A DNA stretch of 64,000 bases from Empedobacter brevis NBRC 14943 = ATCC 43319. Lineage in GTDB: Bacteria > Bacteroidota > Bacteroidia > Flavobacteriales > Weeksellaceae. The notes under the pieces are model-generated. The model saw nothing but the letters and a program-made list of their open reading frames with translations, had not been told where the DNA came from and ran no database searches. The stretch is taken from assembly GCF_000382425.1 (NCBI RefSeq), contig NZ_KB908296.1, positions 212,536 through 276,535 on the forward strand, in the 5' to 3' direction. Shown here piece by piece: positions 1-8,262 of this stretch; position 1 is the first letter of the stretch, and each line of letters opens with the position of its first letter. Both the position numbers and the translations under genes were made by a program.

Positions 1-643
1 AAAAGAATCATTGGTAGATGCCGATGTTATTCTTTATGTGGTAGAGATTGGAGAGAAGCGTCTGAAAAATGAAGACGTTTTTGAGCGTCTGCAAAAAACG
101 TCTACACCAATTATTTTATTATTAAATAAGATTGATACCGTGACACCAGAACGTTTGAATGAAGCAGTAGAATATTGGCATGAATTATTACCGAAGGCTG
201 AAATTCTTCCAATTTCTGCAAAAGAAAATGTGAATTTAGATTTATTGATTAATAAAATAAAAGCAATTCTTCCGGAAGGTCCCCAGTATTATCCGGAAGA
301 TCAGTTAACAGACCGTTCAGAGCGATTTATTGTAAATGAAGTAATTCGTGAAAAGATTTTATTGAATTATCAAAAAGAAATTCCCTATTCTGTAGAGGTG
401 GTGACAGAACGTTTTAAGGAAGATTTAAATTTAATTTCGATTGATGCTGAAATCTATGTAGAACGCGATTCTCAGAAAGGAATTATCATTGGACATAAAG
501 GCGAATCTTTATCGAAAGTAGGAAAAGAAGCGAGAGAAGAATTGGAAAAATTCTTTGATAAAAAAGTTTTCTTGAAGCTTTTTGTGAAAGTACGCAAAGA
601 TTGGAGAAGTAAAGAAAATGACCTTCGTCGTTTTGGTTATTAA
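1..643 (+). CDS. era: GTPase Era, C-terminal part (5' end outside window)
   Basis: Era is a GTPase that binds the 3' end of 16S rRNA and helps 30S subunit assembly. The reading frame is open from the first bases, so the gene starts before the window; the P-loop (G1) and switch regions are missing. What remains shows the G4 motif NKID in LLLNKID, a SAKE-type G5 motif, and the C-terminal KH domain with its GxxG loop in IIGHKGESL. The protein ends RRFGY, as is common for Era. A TTG in frame at base 11 is an internal codon, not a start. A hairpin terminator follows at 663-690. Identification is firm; only the N-terminal third is unseen. Confidence 0.95.
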   Translation, partial: KESLVDADVILYVVEIGEKRLKNEDVFERLQKTSTPIILLLNKIDTVTPERLNEAVEYWHELLPKAEILPISAKENVNLDLLINKIKAILPEGPQYYPEDQLTDRSERFIVNEVIREKILLNYQKEIPYSVEVVTERFKEDLNLISIDAEIYVERDSQKGIIIGHKGESLSKVGKEAREELEKFFDKKVFLKLFVKVRKDWRSKENDLRRFGY

Positions 644-662
644 GAACGAATAAAAAATACTT

Positions 663-690
663 AAGTCTTGAGAAATCAAGGCTTTTTTTA
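663..690 (+). terminator. Terminator after era
   Basis: Nine-base-pair stem (663-671 with 676-684, one G-T pair) with a GAAA loop, followed by a run of T. Confidence 0.75.
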
Positions 691-751
691 TGGATAGACA
701 TTTTTTAATCGTAGATTTATAGAACAGAAAAATGTATTAACGAATTAAATT

Positions 752-1540
752 ATGGCTAAAATATTATTTCCAACAGACTTTTCGGAAACGGCAAACAATG
801 CTTTTTTATATGCGTTAAATCTTGCAAAAGTACTCAAGACTGGGATCAAATTAGTTTCGGTACAATCTAATCTTAAAAATTATCTTGATGTAACTGAAGC
901 TAATTTCGAAAATTACATCAATCAACTGAAAAATATAGCACAAGAGAATAACCTGGAACATGTAAAAATAGACAGTTCATTGGTTGTTGGAGACTTATTG
1001 TTAATGTTATTGGATATTATCAACAAAGAGGACATACAATATGTAGTGATGGGAACAAACGGACAAACAAGTTTAGGAAAAAAGTTTTTTGGCTCAAATA
1101 CGGTCAATGTCATCAACAATTCGCCTGTTCCTGTGTTAGTAGTTCCAAATAAGGTAAAGTTTAAAGAAGAAAGAAATTTTGCATATGCGACATTATTCAA
1201 TCAAAAAGAAACAAAAGCTCTGACGCAAATGGCGCAAATCACAAAACGATACGATAAATTGTTGAACATTGTCCATGTAGACGATAAGTCGATTACGCCC
1301 GAAATGTTAAGTGTGAAAAAAGAATGGGAATCTGATTACCCTGAAGCGTTGATTACGATAGAACCGAATAAAGATGTAGAAGGAGGATTAATTAATTATT
1401 GTGCAAAGAATAATATTGATGTTTTAGGAGTCGTTCACCGTGAATTATCTTCTTTTGAAAGATTGTTTACAATCAACCACAGCCAACGTTTATTATCGAG
1501 TGCTAATGTTGCTTTGTTGGTGTTTCAGGAAAGCAAATAG
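752..1540 (+). CDS. Universal stress protein, two USP domains
   Basis: 262 residues. Cytosolic USP-family protein with tandem alpha/beta USP domains. The first starts ILFPTDFSETANNAFLYALN and carries the ATP-binding signature G-x2-G-x9-G-S in MGTNGQTSLGKKFFGSN (roughly residues 98-115). The second half (about 155-262) has the USP fold pattern but no such signature. It is one of three paralogues here (others at 18596 and 19529) that share a nearly invariant N-terminus; this copy is more divergent after residue 25. It stands alone between era and a DUF445 gene with its own terminator, so it is probably monocistronic. The stress it responds to cannot be read from sequence. Confidence 0.9.
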   Translation: MAKILFPTDFSETANNAFLYALNLAKVLKTGIKLVSVQSNLKNYLDVTEANFENYINQLKNIAQENNLEHVKIDSSLVVGDLLLMLLDIINKEDIQYVVMGTNGQTSLGKKFFGSNTVNVINNSPVPVLVVPNKVKFKEERNFAYATLFNQKETKALTQMAQITKRYDKLLNIVHVDDKSITPEMLSVKKEWESDYPEALITIEPNKDVEGGLINYCAKNNIDVLGVVHRELSSFERLFTINHSQRLLSSANVALLVFQESK

Positions 1541-1560
1541 CTAAAAAGTATAAAGCATTT

Positions 1561-1584
1561 AGCGGAGAAGTCTCCGCTTTTTTT
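1561..1584 (+). terminator. Terminator after USP gene
   Basis: Eight-base-pair stem AGCGGAGA/TCTCCGCT with a two-base loop, then a T run. Confidence 0.85.
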
Positions 1585-1623
1585 GATTGGCTAAATTCTT
1601 GCGCCATTTTTTAAAATATTTTT

Positions 1624-2868
1624 ATGACGGAACTTCAGAAAATACAAAATCTCAAAAAGCACAAAGCAATTGCAACGGGGTTATTCATTTTAATGGCTTT
1701 CATCTATTTTTTGATGGTTTATTTAAGTCAGCATTCATCAGCGAAATGGATTGGTTATGTGGAAGCTTTTGCAGAAGCTGCGATGGTAGGAGCGCTTGCC
1801 GATTGGTTTGCCGTTACAGCTTTATTCAAGTATCCGCTTGGTCTTAAAATTCCGCATACAAATCTTATTGAAAATAGTAAAAATGCAATTGGAGATAATT
1901 TAGGACAGTTTGTAACAGGTAATTTTCTGACACCGGCAACAATACGTCCGTATATTGAAAAATTGGAAGTTGTAAAATATGCTGCGGATTGGTTGAACAG
2001 CTCAACTAATCAAGAGATGCTGCAAGAAGAATTAATCAACTTTTCCAAAAAGATTGTCAGAGATTTAGATGATGAGGATGTGGTGAGATTCATTACCTTG
2101 AAAGGAGATGAAATTCTAAAGCAGTTTAATCTTCCGGAATTGGTTTCATCAAGTTTAGAATATATTTTAGAAAAGGAAAAACACGATGATATTTTAGAAG
2201 CCATTATTCCGAAGGCAAAAGAATATATACTTGAAAGTGATTTAATCATAAAGGATAAATTGAATGAAAAACACCCGGTGATTTCATTTTTCGCAGGTAA
2301 AAGAATTTCAAAAGGAGTAGTGGAAGGTGTGGTGAGTTTCTTGGATGAGGTAGAAGAAGATAAAGAACACCCTATTCGTCATTCTATTGAAAGAATTATC
2401 ATAGAAAATATTCAGAATATAAAAGAATCTCCTGAATGGAAATTGAGGTTAGAGTCTCTTCGGGATGACTTTATCACAAAAGAACGCATGAATGATTATG
2501 CAGCAGATTTGTGGCAAGCTATAAAGCTGAACCTTACAGAAAGTTTTGATGATGAAAATTCTGCGATGCAATTGTATATCAGGAAGAATATCAAAAAATT
2601 AACTGAAAATTTAAATGAAAATCAGGAAATGATTGCTAAAATAAATGGTTGGGTACGTCATTTTCTTTACCGAATGATTTTAAGAAATGTGAAGGAAGTA
2701 GAAGGTTTAATTAGCTCTACTGTGGATAAATGGGAAGGGAAAGAGTTGAGTGAAAAACTAGAGTTAGAAGTAGGAAAAGATTTACAGTTTATTCGCATTA
2801 ACGGAACGTTAGTAGGAGGACTTGTGGGGTTGGTCATTTATACCATTACCCAATTGGTTTTTCATTAG
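1624..2868 (+). CDS. DUF445 family membrane protein (YjiN-like)
   Basis: 414 residues. There is an N-terminal membrane segment (about 17-37, TGLFILMAFIYFLMVYLS), then the family hallmark AMVGALADWFAVTALF with KYPLGLKIPHTNLI, a long helical, charged middle, and a second membrane segment at the C-terminus (GLVGLVIYTITQLVF). Its length is normal for DUF445 proteins, which are inner-membrane proteins of unknown function. Two membrane anchors around a large helical domain suggest an envelope-spanning or cytosolic stalk, but that is inference. It converges on ecotin and shares a bidirectional terminator with it. An ORF starting at 1587 is an out-of-frame shadow. Confidence 0.88.
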   Translation: MTELQKIQNLKKHKAIATGLFILMAFIYFLMVYLSQHSSAKWIGYVEAFAEAAMVGALADWFAVTALFKYPLGLKIPHTNLIENSKNAIGDNLGQFVTGNFLTPATIRPYIEKLEVVKYAADWLNSSTNQEMLQEELINFSKKIVRDLDDEDVVRFITLKGDEILKQFNLPELVSSSLEYILEKEKHDDILEAIIPKAKEYILESDLIIKDKLNEKHPVISFFAGKRISKGVVEGVVSFLDEVEEDKEHPIRHSIERIIIENIQNIKESPEWKLRLESLRDDFITKERMNDYAADLWQAIKLNLTESFDDENSAMQLYIRKNIKKLTENLNENQEMIAKINGWVRHFLYRMILRNVKEVEGLISSTVDKWEGKELSEKLELEVGKDLQFIRINGTLVGGLVGLVIYTITQLVFH

Positions 2869-2871
2869 AAT

Positions 2872-2900
2872 AAAAAAAGCTCGAGATCATCTCGAGCTTT
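2872..2900. terminator. Bidirectional terminator, DUF445 / ecotin
   Basis: Near-perfect inverted repeat (2876-2887 with 2889-2900, core GCTCGAGAT/ATCTCGAGC) flanked by A and T runs, between two convergent genes. Confidence 0.85.
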
Positions 2901-2921
2901 TCCATATAATTGTCTAAAAAA

Positions 2922-3392
2922 TTATTTTACTAAATTTAGTTTTTCGTCAGCTTTCCAGATTCTATACTCCAAAGTATATCCTTTAGGAAGGTAAACGATG
3001 ATTGGTAATTTACTGTTGTAACGAGTTTGCAATGATTGTGCATGAACAATTTTTTCGACAGACTTATTATCAAAACATCCCATCAACGTTCCTCCAACGT
3101 TACCGTTCGATTCAAAATCATAATAATCATATCCCCAACCATCTACTGTTTTTTGTTCAAAACCTCCGGTTAAAAAGAAATTATTACATGAATCGACCAT
3201 GGTTTTTTTACCTGCAAAAATTTCTACTTTATAATTGTCTTCATTAGGCAATGTTTCAAGCGTAATAATTTTCTGCTCATATCCCTTTTTTGCTTTCGGA
3301 TACATTGAATAATCTGTTTTACTGTTTTTCTGAGCAAATGATACCATTGCAATAAATAAGGCTAAAACGCTAAATACTTTTGTCAGTTTCAT
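2922..3392 (-). CDS. eco: Ecotin, periplasmic serine protease inhibitor
   Basis: 156 residues with a signal peptide (about 1-20, cleavage after SFA). Ecotin is a dimeric inhibitor of trypsin-fold serine proteases. Family motifs are clear: YPKAKKGYEQKIITL, TVDGWGYDYYDF, RYNSKLPIIVYLP and YRIWKADEKL. The disulfide pair that holds the reactive loop in E. coli ecotin corresponds to Cys69 and Cys106, and the P1 residue to Met104 in GTLMGC, so the broad-specificity Met P1 is kept. It is a single gene; a weakly conserved leader precedes it. Likely role: protection against host, predator or own secreted proteases. Identification is firm. Confidence 0.95.
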   Translation of the reverse strand: MKLTKVFSVLALFIAMVSFAQKNSKTDYSMYPKAKKGYEQKIITLETLPNEDNYKVEIFAGKKTMVDSCNNFFLTGGFEQKTVDGWGYDYYDFESNGNVGGTLMGCFDNKSVEKIVHAQSLQTRYNSKLPIIVYLPKGYTLEYRIWKADEKLNLVK

Positions 3393-3898
3393 ACTAAATT
3401 GATTTGTTTATTTTCTTACTAGTAAGATGCTCTACATGAAGGAATGGTTGCGTGGAGAAATGTTAAATATTTCTAAAACCTTAGCAGAAAGAAAGAGTCC
3501 TTCTTTTTAAGATGTTTTACAATCTTTGTACCTGATTAATTAAAGTATTGAAGATAAGGTAGTAGCTCATCTGTTTTTCAGTTTCAACTTCTTTTTCAAT
3601 TCGTGCTATGAGTATTTTGTTTTTTGAACTGAAATTTTTTCATATCTTTTTCTTCGAACGATTTAAACCTATTATTATTCATTATTTGTAAATCTGTGAA
3701 TTATTATCAAACATTTTCAATACGATAAGTAGTGAGTATAGACTGTGATGTACAAAATCTATTGTAAAGCATAATTACAGTGCATGTTTTAATTCTGTGT
3801 CGGACTATACTATTCTTGGAAAAATATAGTATAGTTGAAGTAGATGATTATATTTTGGATATAATCCGAATAATAGTCAATCGGTAGTTGTAAGAATA
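3393..3898. other. Non-coding stretch with one unexplained hairpin
   Basis: About 500 bases between ecotin and a tRNA-Asn terminator. I see no credible ORF on either strand. The only clear structure is a perfect 10-bp inverted repeat, ACTATACTAT (3804-3813) and ATAGTATAGT (3826-3835), around a 12-base loop. Confidence 0.5.
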
Positions 3899-3928
3899 AA
3901 AAAAGACAATCAATTGATTGTCTTTTTT
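3899..3928 (-). terminator. Terminator of tRNA-Asn
   Basis: Thirty-base perfect palindrome with core GACAATCAATTGATTGTC and A/T tails, directly 3' of the minus-strand tRNA-Asn. Almost the same sequence follows the plus-strand tRNA-Asn at 11092. Confidence 0.85.
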
Positions 3929-3929
3929 G

Positions 3930-4003
3930 CTCCTCCTCTTGGGCTCGAACCAAGGACCCTCTGATTAACAGTCAGATGCTCTAACCAACTGAGCTAAGGA
4001 GGA
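3930..4003 (-). tRNA. tRNA-Asn (anticodon GTT)
   Basis: 74-nt cloverleaf on the minus strand: acceptor TCCTCCT/AGGAGGA with discriminator G, D arm GCTC..GAGC, anticodon stem TCTGA/TCAGA around loop CTGTTAA (GTT), and T arm CTTGG/CCAAG with TTCGAGC. CCA is not encoded. Identical to the copies at 4062 and 11017. Confidence 0.97.
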
Positions 4004-4061
4004 AAATCCGATATTTTAAAATATTATTTTTAAGTCTTTGTTTGACGTTTCACTAAAAAAG

Positions 4062-4135
4062 CTCCTCCTCTTGGGCTCGAACCAAGGACCCTCTGATTAA
4101 CAGTCAGATGCTCTAACCAACTGAGCTAAGGAGGA
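4062..4135 (-). tRNA. tRNA-Asn (anticodon GTT), second copy
   Basis: Same 74-nt sequence and folding as the copy at 3930-4003. The 58-base spacer lacks the shared palindromic terminator, so the two are probably transcribed together from right to left, this copy first. Confidence 0.97.
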
Positions 4136-4200
4136 ATGTTGCTTAATTGTGGGTGCAAATATAATAGTATTTTTTACACCCACAAAAAATATTTTAATTT

Positions 4201-5511
4201 TTATTTAAAAATCATATTTACAATATCGTTTCCGAAGATGAAGACCATTAAGCCTAAGATAATTACGACACCAACCATTTGCGCTTTCTCTAAAACTTTT
4301 TCACTTGGTTTTTTTCCTGTGATCATTTCATAGATGGCAAAAACAGCATGTCCACCATCTAAACCAGGAATTGGTAACAAGTTAATAAATGCTAACCAAG
4401 CAGAAATCATTGCTGTAAATGACCAAAAGAATAACCAGTTCCATTCTGTTGGCATTTGTTTTACCATTCCAATAGGACCTGCTACTTGTTTACGTCCATC
4501 TTTTACTTGAAATAATGTTCCAATTCCACGGACTTGTGTTGCAATTGCTTTAAAAGGTTCTGTGATTCCCATAGCAATACCTTCTCCAATTGTGTAGTCT
4601 TCACGAGAAATTAAAGACTCTGTATATGAATTAGAAACTGAAAAACCAATTGTTCCATCTTTTCCTACATTTACCATCAATTCTACAGGTTCACCTTTTC
4701 TTTCAATACTTAAAGAAGTTGTTTTCCCTTTGTATTCATTCAATTTATTTTTTAAATCAGTGTATAAAGGTGTTGTAAATCCATCGACAGCAATAACTTT
4801 ATCATCTTTTAATAAACCTGCTTTTTGTGCTGCACTGTTATCAAGTACAGAGTCAACAACCGGAATTATCTGTGGTTTAAAGAATGTTCCTTTTGCATTT
4901 AATATTTCAGTTCTAAAATCTTCTGTAATAGGTAAAGAAACTTCTTTCCCTTGGCGTTTTACATCTAAAGTTTCTCCGCCTAATAAAGCTTCTTTTCCAA
5001 TTTCTTGTAACGATTGGTATTTAACACCATTTACCCCAACAGGAATATCACCATGTTGCAAGCCAAATTTAGTTTGAGTTGAATTTGTTTCAATTCCGTA
5101 TTGCATTTTACTTACATCAACAAAGCTTTTCCCTTGAGAAATAAAAAGAATGGCATAAATAATCATGGCTAAGATGATGTTTACAATAATACCACCTAAC
5201 ATAATGATTAATCTTTGCCATGCTGGTTTTACACGAAATTCCCATGGTTTTGGTTCTTGTTTCATCTGTTCCAAATCCATACTTTCGTCAATCATACCGG
5301 AAAGTTTTACATAACCTCCAAGTGGTAACCAACCGATACCATAAACAGTATCACCAATTTTCTTTTTCCAAATGGCAAATTTCACATCGAAAAAACAAAA
5401 GAAACGTTCGACACGAACGCCAAACCATCGCGCTGTTACATAATGTCCAAGTTCGTGCAACATTACCAATAGCATCAAACTAAGCATTAAAGTAGCTATC
5501 TGTATTAACAT
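4201..5511 (-). CDS. rseP: RIP metalloprotease RseP (site-2 protease)
   Basis: 436-residue inner-membrane zinc protease that cuts transmembrane anchors, for example of anti-sigma factors and signal peptides. The zinc motif HELGH lies at residues 19-23 in the first membrane helix, and the third ligand region LPIPGLDGGH places Asp385 in the LDG motif. Between them are a PDZ region (about 200-290) and membrane segments near 100-125, 365-385 and 415-434. Length is normal for flavobacterial RseP. It lies upstream, in the minus-strand direction, of the tRNA-Asn pair. A 70-base gap separates it from gldD, so it may have its own promoter. No matching anti-sigma factor is in the window. Confidence 0.95.
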   Translation of the reverse strand: MLIQIATLMLSLMLLVMLHELGHYVTARWFGVRVERFFCFFDVKFAIWKKKIGDTVYGIGWLPLGGYVKLSGMIDESMDLEQMKQEPKPWEFRVKPAWQRLIIMLGGIIVNIILAMIIYAILFISQGKSFVDVSKMQYGIETNSTQTKFGLQHGDIPVGVNGVKYQSLQEIGKEALLGGETLDVKRQGKEVSLPITEDFRTEILNAKGTFFKPQIIPVVDSVLDNSAAQKAGLLKDDKVIAVDGFTTPLYTDLKNKLNEYKGKTTSLSIERKGEPVELMVNVGKDGTIGFSVSNSYTESLISREDYTIGEGIAMGITEPFKAIATQVRGIGTLFQVKDGRKQVAGPIGMVKQMPTEWNWLFFWSFTAMISAWLAFINLLPIPGLDGGHAVFAIYEMITGKKPSEKVLEKAQMVGVVIILGLMVFIFGNDIVNMIFK

Positions 5512-5584
5512 ATTATTTTAAATTTGATTATGTTCTAATTTTTAAATGACTACAAAATTAATTGTTTTTATTTACCGACAAGGT

Positions 5585-6157
5585 TTATTTTTTCCATTCT
5601 AAGGTTTCTAACAATTTTTTTACATCTTTTTTAATGTAATCAACTGCAGGTGCTAAAGAATCGGGCTTTGGTTGGGTTTTAAAATACACTGAACCTGCTA
5701 AAAAATTCGCTGTACTGTCTGTTGCATGGAATTGAATATTAATGGCAGATTCTCCACCTAATTCATATAAGGTACCAAATACTTTTTTTTGAGGAAAAGT
5801 AAATTCTTGCGGAGAAATAAAACTTGCTTTAACCGTCTGTTCTTGTACAAAGCTTTCACTTTCTTTAATCTGAATGATTAAATCTTGTGGAGATTTTACC
5901 GGAAAATAGGTCAGGTAAATTGTCGCTTTCATTTTTGGGTAAACAATATTGAACGAATTTGATTTCTTTCCGGGAATTACTTTTCCAAAAGTTGAGTACT
6001 GAAATGTATAAGGGACATTTTCGGAGAATGACAAATATGTTTGTTGCGGATATTCGAGGCGGACCTGTCCCAAAGGTTTAGCAATATCCTCGCCTTTATT
6101 GCACGACATAAAAAAAATAGCACTACTACCTAATGCTATTATAGTTTTAAAATTCAT
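5585..6157 (-). CDS. gldD: Gliding motility lipoprotein GldD
   Basis: About 190 residues from the chosen start. GldD is an envelope lipoprotein needed for gliding and type IX secretion in Flavobacterium. The sequence fits the family: RLEYP near the N-terminus, PYTFQYS, YPKMKATIYLTYFPV, GTLYELGG, FHATDSTANFLAGSVYF and AVDYIKKD. An in-frame ATG at 6193 would add 12 residues (again starting MNFK). I prefer the inner ATG because it gives a compact lipoprotein signal ending in the lipobox FMSC at residue 19. The gene sits 3' of ssb in the mutY-ssb-gldD order, but gldE, usually between ssb and gldD, is absent. Confidence 0.88.
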   Translation of the reverse strand: MNFKTIIALGSSAIFFMSCNKGEDIAKPLGQVRLEYPQQTYLSFSENVPYTFQYSTFGKVIPGKKSNSFNIVYPKMKATIYLTYFPVKSPQDLIIQIKESESFVQEQTVKASFISPQEFTFPQKKVFGTLYELGGESAINIQFHATDSTANFLAGSVYFKTQPKPDSLAPAVDYIKKDVKKLLETLEWKK

Positions 6158-6209
6158 TGTATGATGTAAAACGTTAAGTTTTTTAAAATTCATTTAAATT
6201 TTTTAATTT

Positions 6210-6653
6210 CTAAAAAGGCAAATCATCTTCCCCTTCATCAATAAACGGAGGTTCAACAATTGGTGTGTTTGGTTGACTTTTATTCTGTTCATTTTGCATA
6301 GTTTGTCGCTGTTCGTTGTCAATCTTTGGAGTTAAAAACTCAATTGAATTTGCAACAATCTCCGTTGTGTAACGAGTTTGTCCATTGTCATCCCATTTGC
6401 GCGTTTTGATACGTCCTTCAACAAAAACTTTATCTCCTTTTTTCAGATAACGATCACATAACTCTGCCAGTTTATTGCGTGTCACAATATTGTGCCATTC
6501 TGTTTCTGTGATTCGCTCTCCTGTTCTTGAAATGTAAGATTCTGTTGTTGCGATAGGAAATCGTCCGATACAGTTTTGTTCATCAAAATGATGCAATTTT
6601 ACATCATCGCCTAAATTCCCGATTAAAAGTACTTTATTTGTTGTCCCGTTCAT
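6210..6653 (-). CDS. ssb: Single-stranded DNA-binding protein
   Basis: 147 residues. N-terminal OB fold (about 1-105; NKVLLIGNLGDDVKLHH, ETEWHNIV, GDKVFVEGRIKTRKW), a Gln/Asn-rich linker and the acidic tip EDDLPF that recruits repair and replication partners. It lies between mutY and gldD on the same strand with short gaps (36 and about 50 bases), so they are probably one operon. In many Bacteroidota this is the second SSB next to mutY rather than the one beside replication genes; I cannot tell whether another exists outside the window. Confidence 0.95.
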   Translation of the reverse strand: MNGTTNKVLLIGNLGDDVKLHHFDEQNCIGRFPIATTESYISRTGERITETEWHNIVTRNKLAELCDRYLKKGDKVFVEGRIKTRKWDDNGQTRYTTEIVANSIEFLTPKIDNEQRQTMQNEQNKSQPNTPIVEPPFIDEGEDDLPF

Positions 6654-6689
6654 AGTGTAATAGGTTTTAGTGGCTTGTAATATACAAAG

Positions 6690-7730
6690 TTAATCCAAAT
6701 AATGTTTAGTTATAAATTTTTCTATTGGTTTTGGAAACGGATAATGCTCGAAATCATGTAAAGAAATCATTTCAAAATCATTTTCTGTTCTCAATATTGT
6801 TATTTCTTTTAAAGATACATTTAATTTCCAATATTTTATAAATAAATTTTGATGCGATAAAATGTGTTTCTCCTCATCAAGAAAAGAAAGTCGATTTAAT
6901 AGTCCGTTCTCCAGAACCCAACCCTTATCTAATAAATCTGTCTCGGTTTCTATTTTTGGAAAAGTATACAAATTTTTCCAAACATCGTTTCCGGTTCGTT
7001 TAGACAAAGCAATTTTAGTGTCATTCTCGATAATGATAAAATGTAAAAAACGGTTGGAAACTTTTGTCTTTTTGAGTTTGACAGGAAGTTCGTTTACGTT
7101 GTTCAAACGCAAAGCTTCACAAGATTCATTTAGTGGACAATGGTCACATTTAGGTTGCTTTGGAGTACAAATAGTAGCGCCCAAATCCATTACTGCCTGA
7201 TTAAAATCACCCGGTCGGTTTTTATCTATTACTTCTAACCCTAAATCCCAAAATATTTTCTTCGTTTTTGGCGAACTTATGTCATCATCAATATTAAAAT
7301 AACGTGCAAAAACACGAAACATATTCCCATCAACAGCCGGTACAGCTTCATCGTAAACAATAGAGGCAATTGCAGCTGCAGTATAATCCCCAACTCCTTT
7401 AAGTTTTTTCAGGTCCTGAAAATTTGAAGGAAACTCACCATTCAATTTTTGTGCAATCATCTTGGCAGTAAAATGCAAATTTCTGGCACGAGAATAATAA
7501 CCTAATCCTTGCCAGAGTTTTAAGACCTTTTGTTCATCAGCATTTGCCAAATCGAAAATAGTCTCAAATTCTTGTGTAAAATTATTGTAAAATTTCATAC
7601 CTTGGTCAACCCTTGTTTGTTGGAGAATTATTTCCGACAACCAAATGCGAAATGGGTCTTTTGTATGACGCCAAGGTAAATCTCGTTTATTTTTGTCAAA
7701 ATATGACAAAATCAGATAGTTGAAGTTCAT
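6690..7730 (-). CDS. mutY: A/G-specific adenine glycosylase MutY
   Basis: 346 residues. MutY removes adenine mispaired with 8-oxoguanine. The HhH-GPD domain shows Glu33 in SEIILQQT (proton donor), the hairpin LKGVGDYTAAAIAS, and catalytic Asp134 in AVDGNMFR. The [4Fe-4S] cluster motif C-x6-C-x2-C-x5-C is intact in CTPKQPKCDHCPLNESC. The C-terminal third is the NUDIX-like lesion-recognition domain. The frame is open to 7790, but translation from there would run through the promoter region shared with the divergent HU gene; the ATG at 7728-7730 gives the standard N-terminus MNFNYLILSYF. First gene of mutY-ssb-gldD. Confidence 0.95.
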   Translation of the reverse strand: MNFNYLILSYFDKNKRDLPWRHTKDPFRIWLSEIILQQTRVDQGMKFYNNFTQEFETIFDLANADEQKVLKLWQGLGYYSRARNLHFTAKMIAQKLNGEFPSNFQDLKKLKGVGDYTAAAIASIVYDEAVPAVDGNMFRVFARYFNIDDDISSPKTKKIFWDLGLEVIDKNRPGDFNQAVMDLGATICTPKQPKCDHCPLNESCEALRLNNVNELPVKLKKTKVSNRFLHFIIIENDTKIALSKRTGNDVWKNLYTFPKIETETDLLDKGWVLENGLLNRLSFLDEEKHILSHQNLFIKYWKLNVSLKEITILRTENDFEMISLHDFEHYPFPKPIEKFITKHYLD

Positions 7731-7769
7731 AAAAACTAGTAAAATGTTTTTTTGTTGAGATACAATCGT

Positions 7770-7777
7770 TATATTTG
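7770..7777 (+). promoter_or_regulatory. Promoter -7 element for HU gene
   Basis: TATATTTG matches the Bacteroidota TAnnTTTG box, about 37 bases before the HU start; a TTTG lies 15 bases upstream, a short spacing. It sits in the divergent region with mutY. Confidence 0.65.
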
Positions 7778-7813
7778 CACCCGCTTTCAAATTTAAGAAT
7801 AATAAGAGGAATT

Positions 7814-8110
7814 ATGACAAAGGCAGAAATAGTAAATAACATTTCAGGTAAATTAGGACTTGAAAAGAGCGATACTCAAAGAGTGGTAGAATCGTTTATG
7901 GAGGAGGTGATTAAATCATTAGTAGAAGGAGAAAATGTATACTTAAGAGGATTTGGATCTTTTACTATTAAAACTAGAGCTGAAAAAACTGGTAGAAATA
8001 TTACAAAAGGGACTTCTATTATCATTCCAGCTCACAACGTTCCTACATTCAAACCAGCTAAAACTTTCATCGAAGATGTAAAGACTAGCGAAGCAAACGT
8101 AATCAAATAA
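7814..8110 (+). CDS. hup: HU family DNA-binding protein
   Basis: 98 residues. Small nucleoid protein that binds and bends DNA as a dimer. The N-terminal helices (TKAEIVNNISGKLGLEKSDT), the LRGFGSFTIKTR segment and the beta-arm region with GRNI...IPAHNVPTFKPAK are typical of HU/IHF. The ATG at 7814 follows AGAGGA (7805-7810), an unusually good Shine-Dalgarno for this genome, and excludes the in-frame upstream extension. The promoter box at 7770 fits. The next small gene (8129) starts 18 bases downstream, so they are likely cotranscribed. Confidence 0.95.
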   Translation: MTKAEIVNNISGKLGLEKSDTQRVVESFMEEVIKSLVEGENVYLRGFGSFTIKTRAEKTGRNITKGTSIIIPAHNVPTFKPAKTFIEDVKTSEANVIK

Positions 8111-8128
8111 CAATAAAATAATTGTATC

Positions 8129-8221
8129 ATGCCAAGCGGAAAAAAACGTAAAAGACATAAGGTAGCGACGCATAAACGTAAAAAACGTCGTCGTCTTAAC
8201 AGACACAAAAAGAAAAAATAA
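8129..8221 (+). CDS. Very small basic protein, probably ribosome-associated
   Basis: Thirty codons, ATG to TAA, translating to MPSGKKRKRHKVATHKRKKR followed by ten more residues, mostly Lys, Arg and His. More than half of the residues are Lys or Arg. It lies between HU and rng; from memory, near-identical short basic ORFs occupy this place in many Flavobacteriia, though I cannot check that here. The KRKRHKxxTHKRKK pattern recalls small basic ribosomal proteins, including the COX24/mS38-like group. A role in the ribosome is inference; the sequence directly shows only size, charge and position. Confidence 0.8.
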   Translation: MPSGKKRKRHKVATHKRKKRRRLNRHKKKK

Positions 8222-8262
8222 TTAATAGCACACTATTAATAATTTTAGTCTTTTTACAAGAT

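Noticed and set aside
1587..1847. 86-residue ORF at the start of the DUF445 gene
   Set aside because: Overlaps the true gene in another frame, with a Cys/Trp/Phe-rich composition typical of shadows.
3393..3898. Possible small gene or terminator near 3480-3510 (GAAAGAG...CTTCTTTTT)
   Set aside because: Stem is short and almost only A-T/G-T pairs; no ORF precedes it.
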